Shown piece after piece: positions 42,271 through 50,416 of a DNA stretch of 53,965 nucleotides. The stretch is from assembly GCA_047017005.1 (NCBI GenBank), contig JBKXSZ010000007.1, forward strand, positions 1-53,965. The letters run 5' to 3'. Each line of letters starts with the position of its first letter. The stretch's first letter is position 1. The notes below the pieces were generated by a model, which was not told where the DNA came from, ran no database searches, and was given only the letters and a program-made list of their open reading frames with translations. The translations under genes were made by a program, and so were the position numbers. The DNA comes from JBKXSZ01 sp047017005. Its GTDB lineage: Bacteria; Bacillota; Clostridia; TANB77; CAG-508.

Positions 42271-42975
42271 TCCACGGGTAGAACCCGTGGATTTTCATAT
42301 AGGCCTATAAGGCCTTGTTACAAGCTACCGCTTAAGCGGTTTCGTTCGACGGCTTTACGCCATGACTTTCGCGTTCTTTTTACTTACCACCCTTAAAAGG
42401 GTCTTTATATTCTTTTATTGTCAGTTGGTCTGACATCATATCTTCTTTTAATTGATTTTCTACATATCTATATACTGCTGTCTTGTTATTTCCTACCGTA
42501 CTTACATAATATCCCGTACACCAAAATACTCTATTTCCATATTTATATTTTAAATTTGCATGTCTTTCAAATATCATTAATGTACTTTTTCCCTTTAAAT
42601 ATCCCATGAATGATGAAATACATAATTTGGGTGGTATACTTACATACATATGTATATGGTCTGGACATGCTTCTGCATTTATTATTTCTACCTCTTTTCT
42701 TCTACATAATTCTCTCAATATCATTCCTATCTCTTGTTTTAATTTCCCGTATATTTCTTTTCTTCTAAATTTCGGTGCAAACACTATATGGTACTTGCAT
42801 TCCCATGTTGTGTGTGCTAAACTATCTGTGTATGGACTTTTCATACGTCCCACTCCTCTCATATTTAATATTTTAAGCCGTCAAACTTTTAATATTATAT
42901 CATGTTTAGAGTGGGTATTTTTGTTACTTTACTCAAAACTATAAGTTTTCCGTTACCACGGGCATAGCCCGTGGT
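42271..42975 (-). mobile_element. IS200-type insertion sequence (single tnpA, hairpin ends)
   Basis: A 0.7-kb element with one HUH transposase gene and no tnpB. Both ends carry perfect hairpins: TCCACGGGT-AGA-ACCCGTGGA at 42271-42291 (3' of the gene) and ACCACGGGC-ATA-GCCCGTGGT at 42955-42975 (5' of the gene). Terminal inverted repeats and target duplications are absent, as expected for this family, so outer limits are approximate. The 3' part holds more dyads (ACCGCTTAAGCGGT at 42326-42339). It sits between the glycosidase gene and its likely terminator. Confidence 0.88.
42380..42844 (-). CDS. tnpA: IS200/IS605 family transposase TnpA
   Basis: A Y1 HUH-type single-strand transposase of about 154 residues. 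The HUH pair is DHIHMYVSIPPK; the catalytic Tyr is in the YYVSTVGNNKTAVYRYVENQ helix; the N-terminal THTT-like strand is TTWECKYHIVFAPKFRRK. I choose the ATG at 42844 (MKSPYTDSLAHTTWEC); six more codons to 42862 are possible (MRGVGR) and the GGAGTGGG there looks like the ribosome binding site instead. The frame is intact. IS200 transposases act on single-stranded DNA, usually behind the replication fork. Confidence 0.92.
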   Translation of the reverse strand: MKSPYTDSLAHTTWECKYHIVFAPKFRRKEIYGKLKQEIGMILRELCRRKEVEIINAEACPDHIHMYVSIPPKLCISSFMGYLKGKSTLMIFERHANLKYKYGNRVFWCTGYYVSTVGNNKTAVYRYVENQLKEDMMSDQLTIKEYKDPFKGGK

Positions 42976-42993
42976 TTAACCTTAATATTAATT

Positions 42994-43033
42994 AAAAGAT
43001 AGAAATATTGTTATAACATATTTCTATCTTTTT
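42994..43033. terminator. Terminator between convergent genes, probably of the glycosidase gene
   Basis: AAAAGATAGAAATA and TATTTCTATCTTTT form a 14-pair stem, followed on the plus strand by TTTTCTTTTTTG. It is 750 bases from the glycosidase stop only because the IS200 element lies between. Confidence 0.75.
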
Positions 43034-43075
43034 TCTTTTTTGTATTAGTCTTTTCAGATATATTATTTTAATTCT

Positions 43076-43609
43076 TTATAAACGCATCATAAATGCAGAC
43101 TCAAAGATATTCATAATTTCAGATACAAATAAAATAATACCACATAACATCGTTAAAACTTGAGCCGTTTGTACAGAATAGATAATAATAAAAATGCCTA
43201 AAACAAAAGTAATAATAGAAAGTGCTAACATAATAACCCAATGACTATTCTCAATTTCTTTCACATTAAAAGCTAATTGAAATTTAATAATACTTTCAAT
43301 AATCATCCAAGCTCCAATGATAAATGGTAAAAATCCACTAATAAGAGTTGGATTCATAATAAATAAAATTCCTAGAACAATACAGATAATTCCTTGTACT
43401 AATTCAAAGCTAAAAGCTCTAAATTCATTTGGACTTGTAAAGAAAGACACTGTGTGCACTAAACCATTTAAAACTATTACACAACCTATTAAAATCATAA
43501 TAAAATTGATAGATTCAGCTGGTTTAAAAATTAGAAATAAAGATAGTAGCAATAATAGAATTGAAATAATAAGTGAATTCTTTCCATATTTCTTCATATA
43601 AATTTCCAT
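43076..43609 (-). CDS. DUF308 (HdeD-like) membrane protein
   Basis: A 177-residue integral membrane protein with six hydrophobic helices in three similar pairs (for example SLIISILLLLLSLFLIF, IMILIGCVIVLNGLVH, ICIVLGILFIMNPTLISG and FVLGIFIIIYS), the layout of DUF308/HdeD proteins. In Escherichia coli HdeD is linked to acid stress; in Firmicutes the role is unknown. The ATG at 43609 follows AAGGAGG by eight bases. Single gene, convergent with the IS200 region and divergent from the SOS-controlled LysM gene. Confidence 0.8.
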   Translation of the reverse strand: MEIYMKKYGKNSLIISILLLLLSLFLIFKPAESINFIMILIGCVIVLNGLVHTVSFFTSPNEFRAFSFELVQGIICIVLGILFIMNPTLISGFLPFIIGAWMIIESIIKFQLAFNVKEIENSHWVIMLALSIITFVLGIFIIIYSVQTAQVLTMLCGIILFVSEIMNIFESAFMMRL

Positions 43610-43718
43610 TTTAAATTCCTCCTTTGTAAATTAATTTTACTATAGCATAAAAGAAAGAATTTGTTAAGTTTTTTCTCTGAAATATTTTAGAACAGCAAAC
43701 ATTCTTTTGAAAAATGTC

Positions 43719-43748
43719 TTGACAAAAGAACTTATGTTCGTTTATAAT
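43719..43748 (+). promoter_or_regulatory. Promoter with internal LexA-type SOS box
   Basis: TTGACA (43719-43724), 18-bp spacer, TATAAT (43743-43748). Inside the spacer, GAACTTATGTTCG (43728-43740) matches the Gram-positive LexA consensus CGAAC-N4-GTTCG in all but the first base. A LexA dimer here would block transcription of the LysM gene. Confidence 0.8.
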
Positions 43749-43815
43749 CTAAAGCAGATAAGCAAACAAGTATTTGTTTATGTACTTAAACAAGATAAAA
43801 AAAGGGGACATTTAT

Positions 43816-44133
43816 ATGAAAAAAATAAGAATTATCAATATACAAAAATTTATTATATCTGTTTTTATCTTACTAATTACAATACTAAGCATATTTATTC
43901 TTTTTAGTAATTCTACTTTATCACATGGAGAATTAGCATATGAAATATCTTATGTATCAGCTGGAGATACTTTATGGAAGATTGCTAAAGAAGAGCAAAA
44001 AAATAACAAATATTATGAAGGGAAAGATATACGATATATATTAAATGATTTAAAAAATATAAATCATTTAAAAACAAGTTCTTTATCAGAAGGACAAAAA
44101 CTTGAAATACCTAAAATAGAAAAAGAAGATTAA
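43816..44133 (+). CDS. LysM protein, YneA-like cell division suppressor
   Basis: A 105-residue protein with one N-terminal membrane helix (FIISVFILLITILSIFILF) and an external LysM domain (YVSAGDTLWKIAKEEQKNNK through SLSEGQKLEIP), which binds peptidoglycan. The size, layout and LexA-type box in its promoter match YneA of Bacillus, the SOS-induced inhibitor of division. The ATG at 43816 follows AAAAGGGGAC; a longer frame upstream has no site. lexA itself is not in this window; in many Firmicutes yneA is beside it. A tyrosine recombinase follows convergently. Function in division is inferred from this resemblance. Confidence 0.8.
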   Translation: MKKIRIINIQKFIISVFILLITILSIFILFSNSTLSHGELAYEISYVSAGDTLWKIAKEEQKNNKYYEGKDIRYILNDLKNINHLKTSSLSEGQKLEIPKIEKED

Positions 44134-44162
44134 TACTAGAAATAAAACTAGTATTAATCTTC
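44125..44162. terminator. Bidirectional terminator between LysM and recombinase genes
   Basis: GAAGATTAATACTAG and CTAGTATTAATCTTC make a perfect 15-pair stem overlapping the LysM stop codon. A second small dyad, CTAATACTAAAGTATTAG, lies at 44172-44189 before the recombinase stop. Confidence 0.75.
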
Positions 44163-44193
44163 TTATCTATTCTAATACTAAAGTATTAGATTT

Positions 44194-45165
44194 CTATAAA
44201 TTTGATAAAGGATTATTTTCAACTGCATTTCGAATTTGCTCATTATCAACATGAGTATAAATCTCTGTAGTAGAAATACTTTCATGTCCCAATAGTTCTT
44301 GCAAAGCTCGAATATCAACTTTTCCATACTTATACATTAAAGTAGCTGCAGTATGTCTTAATTTATGGACAGAGTATTTCCTGGTATCTAATCCAGCTTT
44401 TTTTAATTCTTCTTTTACAACATTTTGTACAGTTCGATTACTAATTCTCTCACGTCTCTCACTTAAAAAAAGAGCATTCTTAGAATCGGCTTTTATGCCA
44501 TCTCTTGGTCTTACCTCAATATATGACTTTATTGCTACCATACAAGCTTTATTCAAATATATTGTTCTTTCTTTGTTACCTTTTCCTATAACATTTAATT
44601 TTTCTTCACTAAAATCAATATCATTTATATTAATTCCTACTAACTCAGAAAGACGCATTCCACAATTTAAGAATAAAGTAATAATAGCATAATCTCTTTC
44701 TTTATTCCTAGTTTCACTTTGCACAACATTTAATAATCTCTTGCTATCTTCTAAGGAAAGATATTTAGGCATACGCTTATCTAGCTTTGGAGTTTCTAGA
44801 TTTTGAGCAGGATTTATTTCTAATAAATTTGTTTTTTGTGTTAAATAATTAAAGAAAGTACGAATACTTGAAACTTTTCTTGCTCTAGTAGCAGCCTTAC
44901 TATGATATGTCCTTGTTAAATATCCTAAAAAAGCATGAATATCATCTAATTTAATCTTTTTTAAATCATCAATTGTCATATCACGTATCATAACTTGTTT
45001 TAAATCTCTTTCATTTGTCATTCTAAAATGTACCTTTATAAACTTAAGAAAAGTATTTAAATCATAATTATATTCTTTTACCGTATTAGGGGATTTATTT
45101 AATATTGTAATAGTATAATCTAAAAATGCATTTAGAAATTCTGGATTTTTATCACTATCTATCAT
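44194..45165 (-). CDS. Tyrosine recombinase, XerC/XerD-like
   Basis: A 323-residue site-specific recombinase. The SAM-like N-terminal core-binding domain (residues 5-110) is followed by the catalytic domain with the Arg of FLNCGMRLSELVGI, the Lys-bearing beta hairpin (NVIGKGNKERTIYLN), the HKLRHTAATLMYK box (His and Arg), and LLGHESISTTEIYTHVD with the nucleophile Tyr. Length and layout are those of host XerC/D, not of large phage integrases. I take ATG 45165, ten bases from GGAG; GTG 45174 is possible but too close. Since filamentous phages integrate with host XerCD, it could serve the prophage at 50 kb, but that is inference. Confidence 0.88.
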   Translation of the reverse strand: MIDSDKNPEFLNAFLDYTITILNKSPNTVKEYNYDLNTFLKFIKVHFRMTNERDLKQVMIRDMTIDDLKKIKLDDIHAFLGYLTRTYHSKAATRARKVSSIRTFFNYLTQKTNLLEINPAQNLETPKLDKRMPKYLSLEDSKRLLNVVQSETRNKERDYAIITLFLNCGMRLSELVGININDIDFSEEKLNVIGKGNKERTIYLNKACMVAIKSYIEVRPRDGIKADSKNALFLSERRERISNRTVQNVVKEELKKAGLDTRKYSVHKLRHTAATLMYKYGKVDIRALQELLGHESISTTEIYTHVDNEQIRNAVENNPLSNL

Positions 45166-45400
45166 ATTTTTCACGCTCCATTTTTCTTTTTCTATTGTAT
45201 CGTATATTAGCGAATTTTTCTACTAATTCATTTAAAAAGCTAGATAATATTTTTTCAAATTTTATTATGATAAATTAAAATTACAAAATATCCAGTTTAT
45301 ATTAAGTAAAAAAAGAATTTTCTAAGTTGAAAATAAGCAAACAATAAAGAAAAAAATTGTATCTACTTTACTAAAAGGCAATAACTATTTTCGAATAAAA

Positions 45401-45430
45401 TTGACATAAATAGGAAAAAAGTGGTATAAT
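45401..45430 (+). promoter_or_regulatory. Promoter of the 1125-aa phosphatase-domain gene
   Basis: TTGACA (45401-45406), 18-bp spacer, TATAAT (45425-45430), 26 bases before the start codon, with AAGGAG in between. The 280 bases upstream to the recombinase hold no other feature that I can see. Confidence 0.7.
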
Positions 45431-45456
45431 GGAAAAGAAAGTATAAGGAGCCTATT

Positions 45457-48400
45457 ATGAATATAGAAGATGAAATAAAACAAATAAATGAAATTATTAA
45501 CAAACTAGACATTATACAAGATGATGACTGGCAACAAAAAGAAGGAGAAACCGAAGAAGGATATAATGCTAGAATAGACAGTATGGAAGAAGAACTTGAA
45601 GAAGAACTATTGGATTTTATTTCAGATAGTTTGTTAGTTGAGCAAGAAATAAATGAAGAAGAAGCAATAAAAGAGGCTCTAGACAAAATTAAAAGTGATT
45701 ATGAATTGTTTAGTGATGCTTTTGTAGAAAACGAAAGTGGCAAAATTAGTCTAAAAAGTGAAGAAGAATTGGTATCATTAGGTTATAGTACTCCTGAAGA
45801 AATAGAAAAACTTAAAGAAATAGAAAATAATATAAATAATCATGAACAATACATTAATAAAGTAAAAGAAAGTATAAAAGCAAGTAAAGATATTGATTCA
45901 GAAATTGACAGAAAAATGGAACTTGTAAAGTCAATTATTTCTGCCAAGAAAAGAGGGGAAATCCTTCCAAGCGAGTTGAATTCGGCTGTAGAAAAAGATA
46001 AATTTGAGAAATCAAACGAATATATTGCTAATACAACTACTTTAAAAAGAATTCCAATAATTCAAAATGAATATATAAGTAACAATTATATTTCAGAAAG
46101 AAGATACAATAATGTTATAAGTAGTGTAAATAATACTAATACAAATAATAGAGTTACAACTATCATTACACAAACAACAACACCAGTAGTATCTACAGCA
46201 AAACAAAAAATCGTAATTAAAAAAATTCCAGAAAGAAAAAAGGAAGCCTTTACAAATTTTGAAAAAAAGTTAGATAAAGATAATACATTAACTAAACAAA
46301 AAATAAAAGCAAGAACAGAATTAAAAAGTATTTTTAAAGAATATGAAGAAAAAGAATTAACAAAAGATGAAATCAATGAATTAAATGCAAAAATAGAAAA
46401 TATTAAAAAGAAATATCCTAATACAGTAACTGATAAAACTTTAGATAAGCTTTATGATACTTTTAAAGTAAAATTACCAACTGAAGAGGTTGAACGACAA
46501 CCTCAAAATATAGAGAGTGCTAATGATGAGAGTGAATTGAATGAAATACAACAAAAACTAGAAGAAGAGTTGAAAAAAATAGAAACAGCAAGTGAAATAA
46601 AACCTGAAGAAATTAAAGTTGAACCATCTACATCAAAAATAAGACAAAAGGCAACTGATGTAGCTTTAGGAGCTTTAGGAGCTTTAGAGATAGGAGGAGT
46701 AATAGGTGCAACAATAGGTACAATAAAACAAAAAAGTGAAGAGAAAATAGAAGATTTAAAACAAAAAGGCGAAGAAGTAATAGAAAATATTGTACAACAA
46801 CAGAAAAATCTAAGAAGGAAGAGAACAACAAAATCTAAGAAAGAAACAACAAAAAAAGCAGACAAATCAGAAACACCACAAGTAATTCCAACACCGATTA
46901 AAACAGAACCTTCAAATAATGAAGAAAATAAAACAGAGAAAAAAGAAGAAAATACTCAAACAGGGGTAACACCTAAAACTGTTTCTAAAAATCCTAAAAT
47001 TTCAAGAAAAGAACTAATAAAATCATTAAAAAAGGCAGAAGAATATGATACTAAAGATACACATGCTAAGGGAATTAATTTATTAGTTATAAATAAATTG
47101 ATTTGCTACTTAAAAGATAATGACAATTCAGAAATCCAAGAAAGATTAAATAAAGAAATAGTAAAATTACAATCAGATAAGCTTAATGGAGAATTATATA
47201 TTTACAATTACCAATTTACTTATCCTCAAACTCTGAAGTATATGTATGAAAGTTATAGAGATGGAGTAAAATCAACTGATGGGAGTAGAAATATAATTCA
47301 AGCTAATCCAAATGCCGCATCATATTATTTATATTTAACTTATAATAATATACAAAGATTTAGTGAAAGAAAGAATAAAGCTCAACAAAATTTAAATAAT
47401 CATATAAAAAACGGTTATATAGGATTTGTTGAAGGAGATAAACAGATTTTAAAAGAATTAGAAGAAATAGAAAAAGGATGGAATCTTGAATCTGGTTTTA
47501 TTAAAGAAATTCATGAAGACTTCAATTCCGATAAAGAAGACACATGTTACAGATATTTCGAATTTCTTAAAGAAAAATATAAAATAGATGAACTTAAAGG
47601 AATAGAACGATTAAAAACAGAACCCTCTTTTATAAATGAATTACAACATGGAAAATATATGCCATGTAATACAGAATATCTTAATCTAGCAATTTATAAA
47701 GAACTTCTTTCAAGACAAATAGATGTTTCTGACGAAAGTAAATTTAAGGGTAAGATACGAGCTTTTGAAACAAAAATAAATAATGGTGAAAAGATAAATC
47801 CCAAAAGTTTAAAATTATTGGGCGATATATATTATAAAGGTTTAAAGAATGCTTCAGACGAAGATGTAGTATTCCAAAATAAAAGAAAAGCCACAAAAGT
47901 ATATGAACAAATAATTAATGAAAAAGGAATAAATGCTGATACCGAAACATACAGTAATTTGATTAATATATATAGTGATAATACTATACCATTATATGAC
48001 AAAACAAAAGCAGATAAATTATTAGAAATAGCAACTAAAAAAGGATTACATATAGAAAAAAGATTAACCAATAAAAGCAATGAGCCATATACTTATGCTT
48101 GTAGTGATTTACATGGAGAGTATCCAACTTATAAAGCAATTATAAATCAGCTAAAAGAAAATGACAAATTGTATGTTTTAGGAGACGTAATAGATAGAGG
48201 AGAAGATGGAATTAAAATCCTACAAGATGTAATGAAAAGAAAAGAACAAGGACAGGTTGAATTTTTGATTGGCAATCATGAGTTAATGATGATACAATCG
48301 TTATTTTTAGGAGATGAAAAAGAAAAGCAAATTTGGACTTCAGAAAGAAATGGTGGAAATATAACATTAAAGTCATTTGAAAAATTAAATTCTACTGAAC

Positions 48401-48834
48401 AAAGCCAAATTAGAGAGTTACTTTTGGATTCATATGTATATAAAAATATTAATGTAGATTCACAAAATGTTCATTTGGTACATGCTAAATCTATTCAAGA
48501 TAAAAATGATAATAGCAATAAAACAGTAAGAGAGATGCTTGCAGAAGGAAAAGAAGAACTAATGAGTGATGCTGTTTGGGAAAGAGGAACTGATGGGAGC
48601 TCACATCCAGAAAGTGCTAAACCTGGTACATTTACTGTAATTGGACATACACCAACTGATAAAAATATGATAGAATATAAAAATGGATATATTGATATTG
48701 ATTGTGGGGTTGGAAAATCAATTTTTGATACATATAGAAGGGCTTCTTTAGTAAATTTAACAAACGGAACAGTAAAATACTTTGACGTTAATCGAGAAAG
48801 AAAAAAAGAAAAAAAGAAACAAAATGAAAGATAA
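45457..48834 (+). CDS. 1125-aa multidomain protein with C-terminal PP1/ApaH-like phosphatase
   Basis: The C-terminal 230 residues are a calcineurin-like phosphatase: SDLHGEYPTYKAI (about 882), VLGDVIDRGEDG (about 909), FLIGNHELMM (about 939), LVHAKSIQD and VIGHTPTDKNMIEY, matching the GDxHG, GDxxDRG, GNHE and later His motifs of PP1/ApaH-type enzymes (here SDLHG). The remaining 870 residues are unusual. Residues 1-330 are charged and coiled-coil-like; a Gly/Ala-rich hydrophobic stretch (ALGALGALEIGGVIGATIG) is near residue 415; residues 440-530 are Lys/Glu/Thr/Pro low complexity; residues 535-870 are helical with TPR/Sel1-like units (LKLLGDIYYKGLKNASDEDV). No signal peptide. Single gene with its own promoter. 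Function not known. Confidence 0.75.
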   Translation: MNIEDEIKQINEIINKLDIIQDDDWQQKEGETEEGYNARIDSMEEELEEELLDFISDSLLVEQEINEEEAIKEALDKIKSDYELFSDAFVENESGKISLKSEEELVSLGYSTPEEIEKLKEIENNINNHEQYINKVKESIKASKDIDSEIDRKMELVKSIISAKKRGEILPSELNSAVEKDKFEKSNEYIANTTTLKRIPIIQNEYISNNYISERRYNNVISSVNNTNTNNRVTTIITQTTTPVVSTAKQKIVIKKIPERKKEAFTNFEKKLDKDNTLTKQKIKARTELKSIFKEYEEKELTKDEINELNAKIENIKKKYPNTVTDKTLDKLYDTFKVKLPTEEVERQPQNIESANDESELNEIQQKLEEELKKIETASEIKPEEIKVEPSTSKIRQKATDVALGALGALEIGGVIGATIGTIKQKSEEKIEDLKQKGEEVIENIVQQQKNLRRKRTTKSKKETTKKADKSETPQVIPTPIKTEPSNNEENKTEKKEENTQTGVTPKTVSKNPKISRKELIKSLKKAEEYDTKDTHAKGINLLVINKLICYLKDNDNSEIQERLNKEIVKLQSDKLNGELYIYNYQFTYPQTLKYMYESYRDGVKSTDGSRNIIQANPNAASYYLYLTYNNIQRFSERKNKAQQNLNNHIKNGYIGFVEGDKQILKELEEIEKGWNLESGFIKEIHEDFNSDKEDTCYRYFEFLKEKYKIDELKGIERLKTEPSFINELQHGKYMPCNTEYLNLAIYKELLSRQIDVSDESKFKGKIRAFETKINNGEKINPKSLKLLGDIYYKGLKNASDEDVVFQNKRKATKVYEQIINEKGINADTETYSNLINIYSDNTIPLYDKTKADKLLEIATKKGLHIEKRLTNKSNEPYTYACSDLHGEYPTYKAIINQLKENDKLYVLGDVIDRGEDGIKILQDVMKRKEQGQVEFLIGNHELMMIQSLFLGDEKEKQIWTSERNGGNITLKSFEKLNSTEQSQIRELLLDSYVYKNINVDSQNVHLVHAKSIQDKNDNSNKTVREMLAEGKEELMSDAVWERGTDGSSHPESAKPGTFTVIGHTPTDKNMIEYKNGYIDIDCGVGKSIFDTYRRASLVNLTNGTVKYFDVNRERKKEKKKQNER

Positions 48835-48860
48835 CTGAATAAAAAGAAATAGAATAGATT

Positions 48861-49055
48861 AGAATTTGGAAAAAACGAAATGAAAATCTTTATATCCAAG
48901 TATCTGATAATATTAGTGATGATATAACTTTAAAAAGAGAAACTACTCCACTACTTCAAATAAGAGATGCATATCCCAAAATTATAATTGCTAGGACGAG
49001 ACATGAAGATTATCAATATGAAGGTATTCAAATATATGCTATTGTAGCAAAATAG
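48861..49055 (+). pseudogene. C-terminal remnant of an AAA ATPase with DUF4143 domain
   Basis: From about 48861 one frame reads ENLYIQVSDNISDDITLKRE, PLLQIRDAYPKIIIARTRHE, then DYQYEGIQIYAIVAK and stop at 49055. This is the typical end of the AAA family ATPases with DUF4143 (YIQVS...EREV.PLL.I.D.YPKI). An upstream stop precedes it and there is no start codon or N-terminal part, so the rest of the gene has been lost. Confidence 0.65.
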
Positions 49056-49171
49056 TATTTTATTATTCAGATTAAAGTGGTAGATTTTATAAAATCTATT
49101 GCTTTTTTTATTGTTATGAAGTATCATAAGTATGAAAAGTATAACGAGAGATACAAAGGAGTGAAATTGAT

Positions 49172-49324
49172 ATGGAAAAAGGTAAATATGTAGGTATTTG
49201 TAAAGTTGGCGAAAAAGGACAAATTGTAATACCAGTAGAGGCAAGAAAAATGTTTAACATCAATTCAGGAGATTCTATTATTGTTTTATGTGATAAAGAA
49301 GATAATAGAAGATTTAGCAGATGA
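49172..49324 (+). pseudogene. AbrB/SpoVT-type transcription regulator, truncated
   Basis: A 50-codon frame starting with ATG (after AAAGGAGTG) reads MEKGKYVGICKVGEKGQIVI, then PVEARKMFNINSGDSIIVL, the swapped-hairpin DNA-binding domain of the AbrB/MazE/SpoVT family. After DKEDN it ends at a stop, while the neighbouring frame continues as IIEDLADDILKK, a natural family-type helix. A deletion with frameshift has shortened the gene. The N-terminal domain might still fold. Confidence 0.7.
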
Positions 49325-49349
49325 TATATTAAAGAAATGAGGTGGAAAA

Positions 49350-49467
49350 ATGAAAATAGAATATTTTAACTGTGGACATGGTATTCATAGTGAGAAACCA
49401 AAGAATTTATAAGTTGTGTAAATCAAGTATTAGAAAAACAAGAATTAGAGCAAGGATTTGAAAAATA
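49350..49467 (+). pseudogene. Short degenerate open frame after the AbrB remnant
   Basis: An ATG after GAGGTGG opens a 20-codon frame (MKIEYFNCGHGIHSEKPKNL) that stops at 49412. A different frame beyond it reads SCVNQVLEKQELEQGFEK to a stop at 49467. The two look like remains of one small gene. No family recognised. Confidence 0.4.
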
Positions 49468-49485
49468 AAATTATATATTCTGTTT

Positions 49486-49519
49486 TTATACCAGTCTGCT
49501 ATAAAGGCAGATACTGGTA
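49486..49519 (+). terminator. Hairpin after the degenerate genes
   Basis: TACCAGTCTGC and GGCAGATACTGGTA pair imperfectly around TATAAA. No T-run follows, so function is uncertain. It lies at the start of a gene-free stretch. Confidence 0.35.
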
Positions 49520-49987
49520 TAGGTGAAGAACCTTTCAATAAAGATATGTTTCCTATAATCAATATTACTAATTCTTTAAAGGATACTTTTGGAGATGTAT
49601 AATTTTACATTTTATCTAAAATCTATACTTTTCCTCTTATTTAACGAGCATTTGTTATTTGATGAAAAATTTAAAAATACAAAATTTTAATAAATATTAA
49701 ATAGATATTTATTAAATAATTATTATATTATTAACCTGAAAATCGTTTTTAAGCAAATTTTACTTATAAACTATATAAACTTTACTTATATATGAACAAA
49801 TATATAATCAAATTTAATTGCCATAGGATAAATTTTAAGATATTCAAAAATAAATTAGTTTAATATAAGCATATAAATTACAAAATAACAAATAATTTAT
49901 TAAAATAGCAAGAATTATGAAAGTATTGGAAAGTATTGTAATAAGTGTAGTCTCACAGAAAAAGTGCTAAAAAAGCGACGCGCGAGA

Positions 49988-50076
49988 ATCGATTTTAAGC
50001 CGTTTTTATTTTTAAAACATATAGTTTTGTCCTAAAAATAGAGCTATTTTGGAATAAACGGCTAAAATCAATTTTA
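49988..50076. repeat. Long imperfect inverted repeat
   Basis: AATCGATTTTAAGCCGTTT near 49988-50006 faces AAACGGCTAAAATCAATTT near 50057-50075; about 17 of 20 positions pair. The spacer of roughly 50 bases has smaller dyads. It may form a large cruciform or RNA hairpin. Confidence 0.55.
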
Positions 50077-50314
50077 AGACATTTTTTATAAAAGGATAAC
50101 AGTCCAAAATAAAAATATAAACATAACAAGAAAATTATATTATAATCGAACAAACAATTAATTATTGAGGAATGTATAACCGAATAATAAATAATTATAT
50201 GGAAATTGAATAAAATTAAATAATTTAAAGAATATAGCGGCTAAATGCTTGTAATATAAACTATTCTGAAGGGCATCATAATTATGGTGTCTTTTATTTT
50301 ACCCCTATGCCTAA

Positions 50315-50381
50315 TTGCACAAAACTTTGATTTTGTGCAATGTTGTATTTCATAAATTTTTAGTAGGTAATTCAAACCTAC
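50315..50381. repeat. Two adjacent perfect hairpins
   Basis: TTGCACAAAA-CTTTGA-TTTTGTGCAA (50315-50340, ten pairs) is followed 22 bases later by GTAGGT-AATTCAA-ACCTAC (50363-50381, six pairs). The right half of the first, TTTGATTTTGTGCAAT, recurs with one change at 50437-50452 (TTTGATTTTGCGCAAT). Such paired hairpins next to phage genes are compatible with a replication or packaging signal of a single-stranded DNA phage. Confidence 0.55.
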
Positions 50382-50416
50382 CCTACACTTAATGTCTATT
50401 TAATATCATAACAAAA

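Larger units (their letters stand above)
49520..50416. other. Gene-free AT-rich stretch with inverted repeats
   Basis: No open frame with a credible start and ribosome binding site is visible on either strand. The stretch contains a GC-containing block around 49974-49996 (GCGACGCGCGAGAATCG), a long imperfect inverted repeat (49988-50076), a short dyad GGCATCATAATTATGGTGTC (50272-50291) followed by T-rich sequence, and the paired hairpins at 50315-50381. It looks like control or replication DNA, or the remains of older insertions. Confidence 0.5.

Noticed and set aside
44194..45165. Recombinase as integrase of the inovirus
   Set aside because: It is more than 5 kb from the phage genes, has the size of host XerC/D and is separated by unrelated genes; inoviruses usually have no integrase of their own or have it inside the module.
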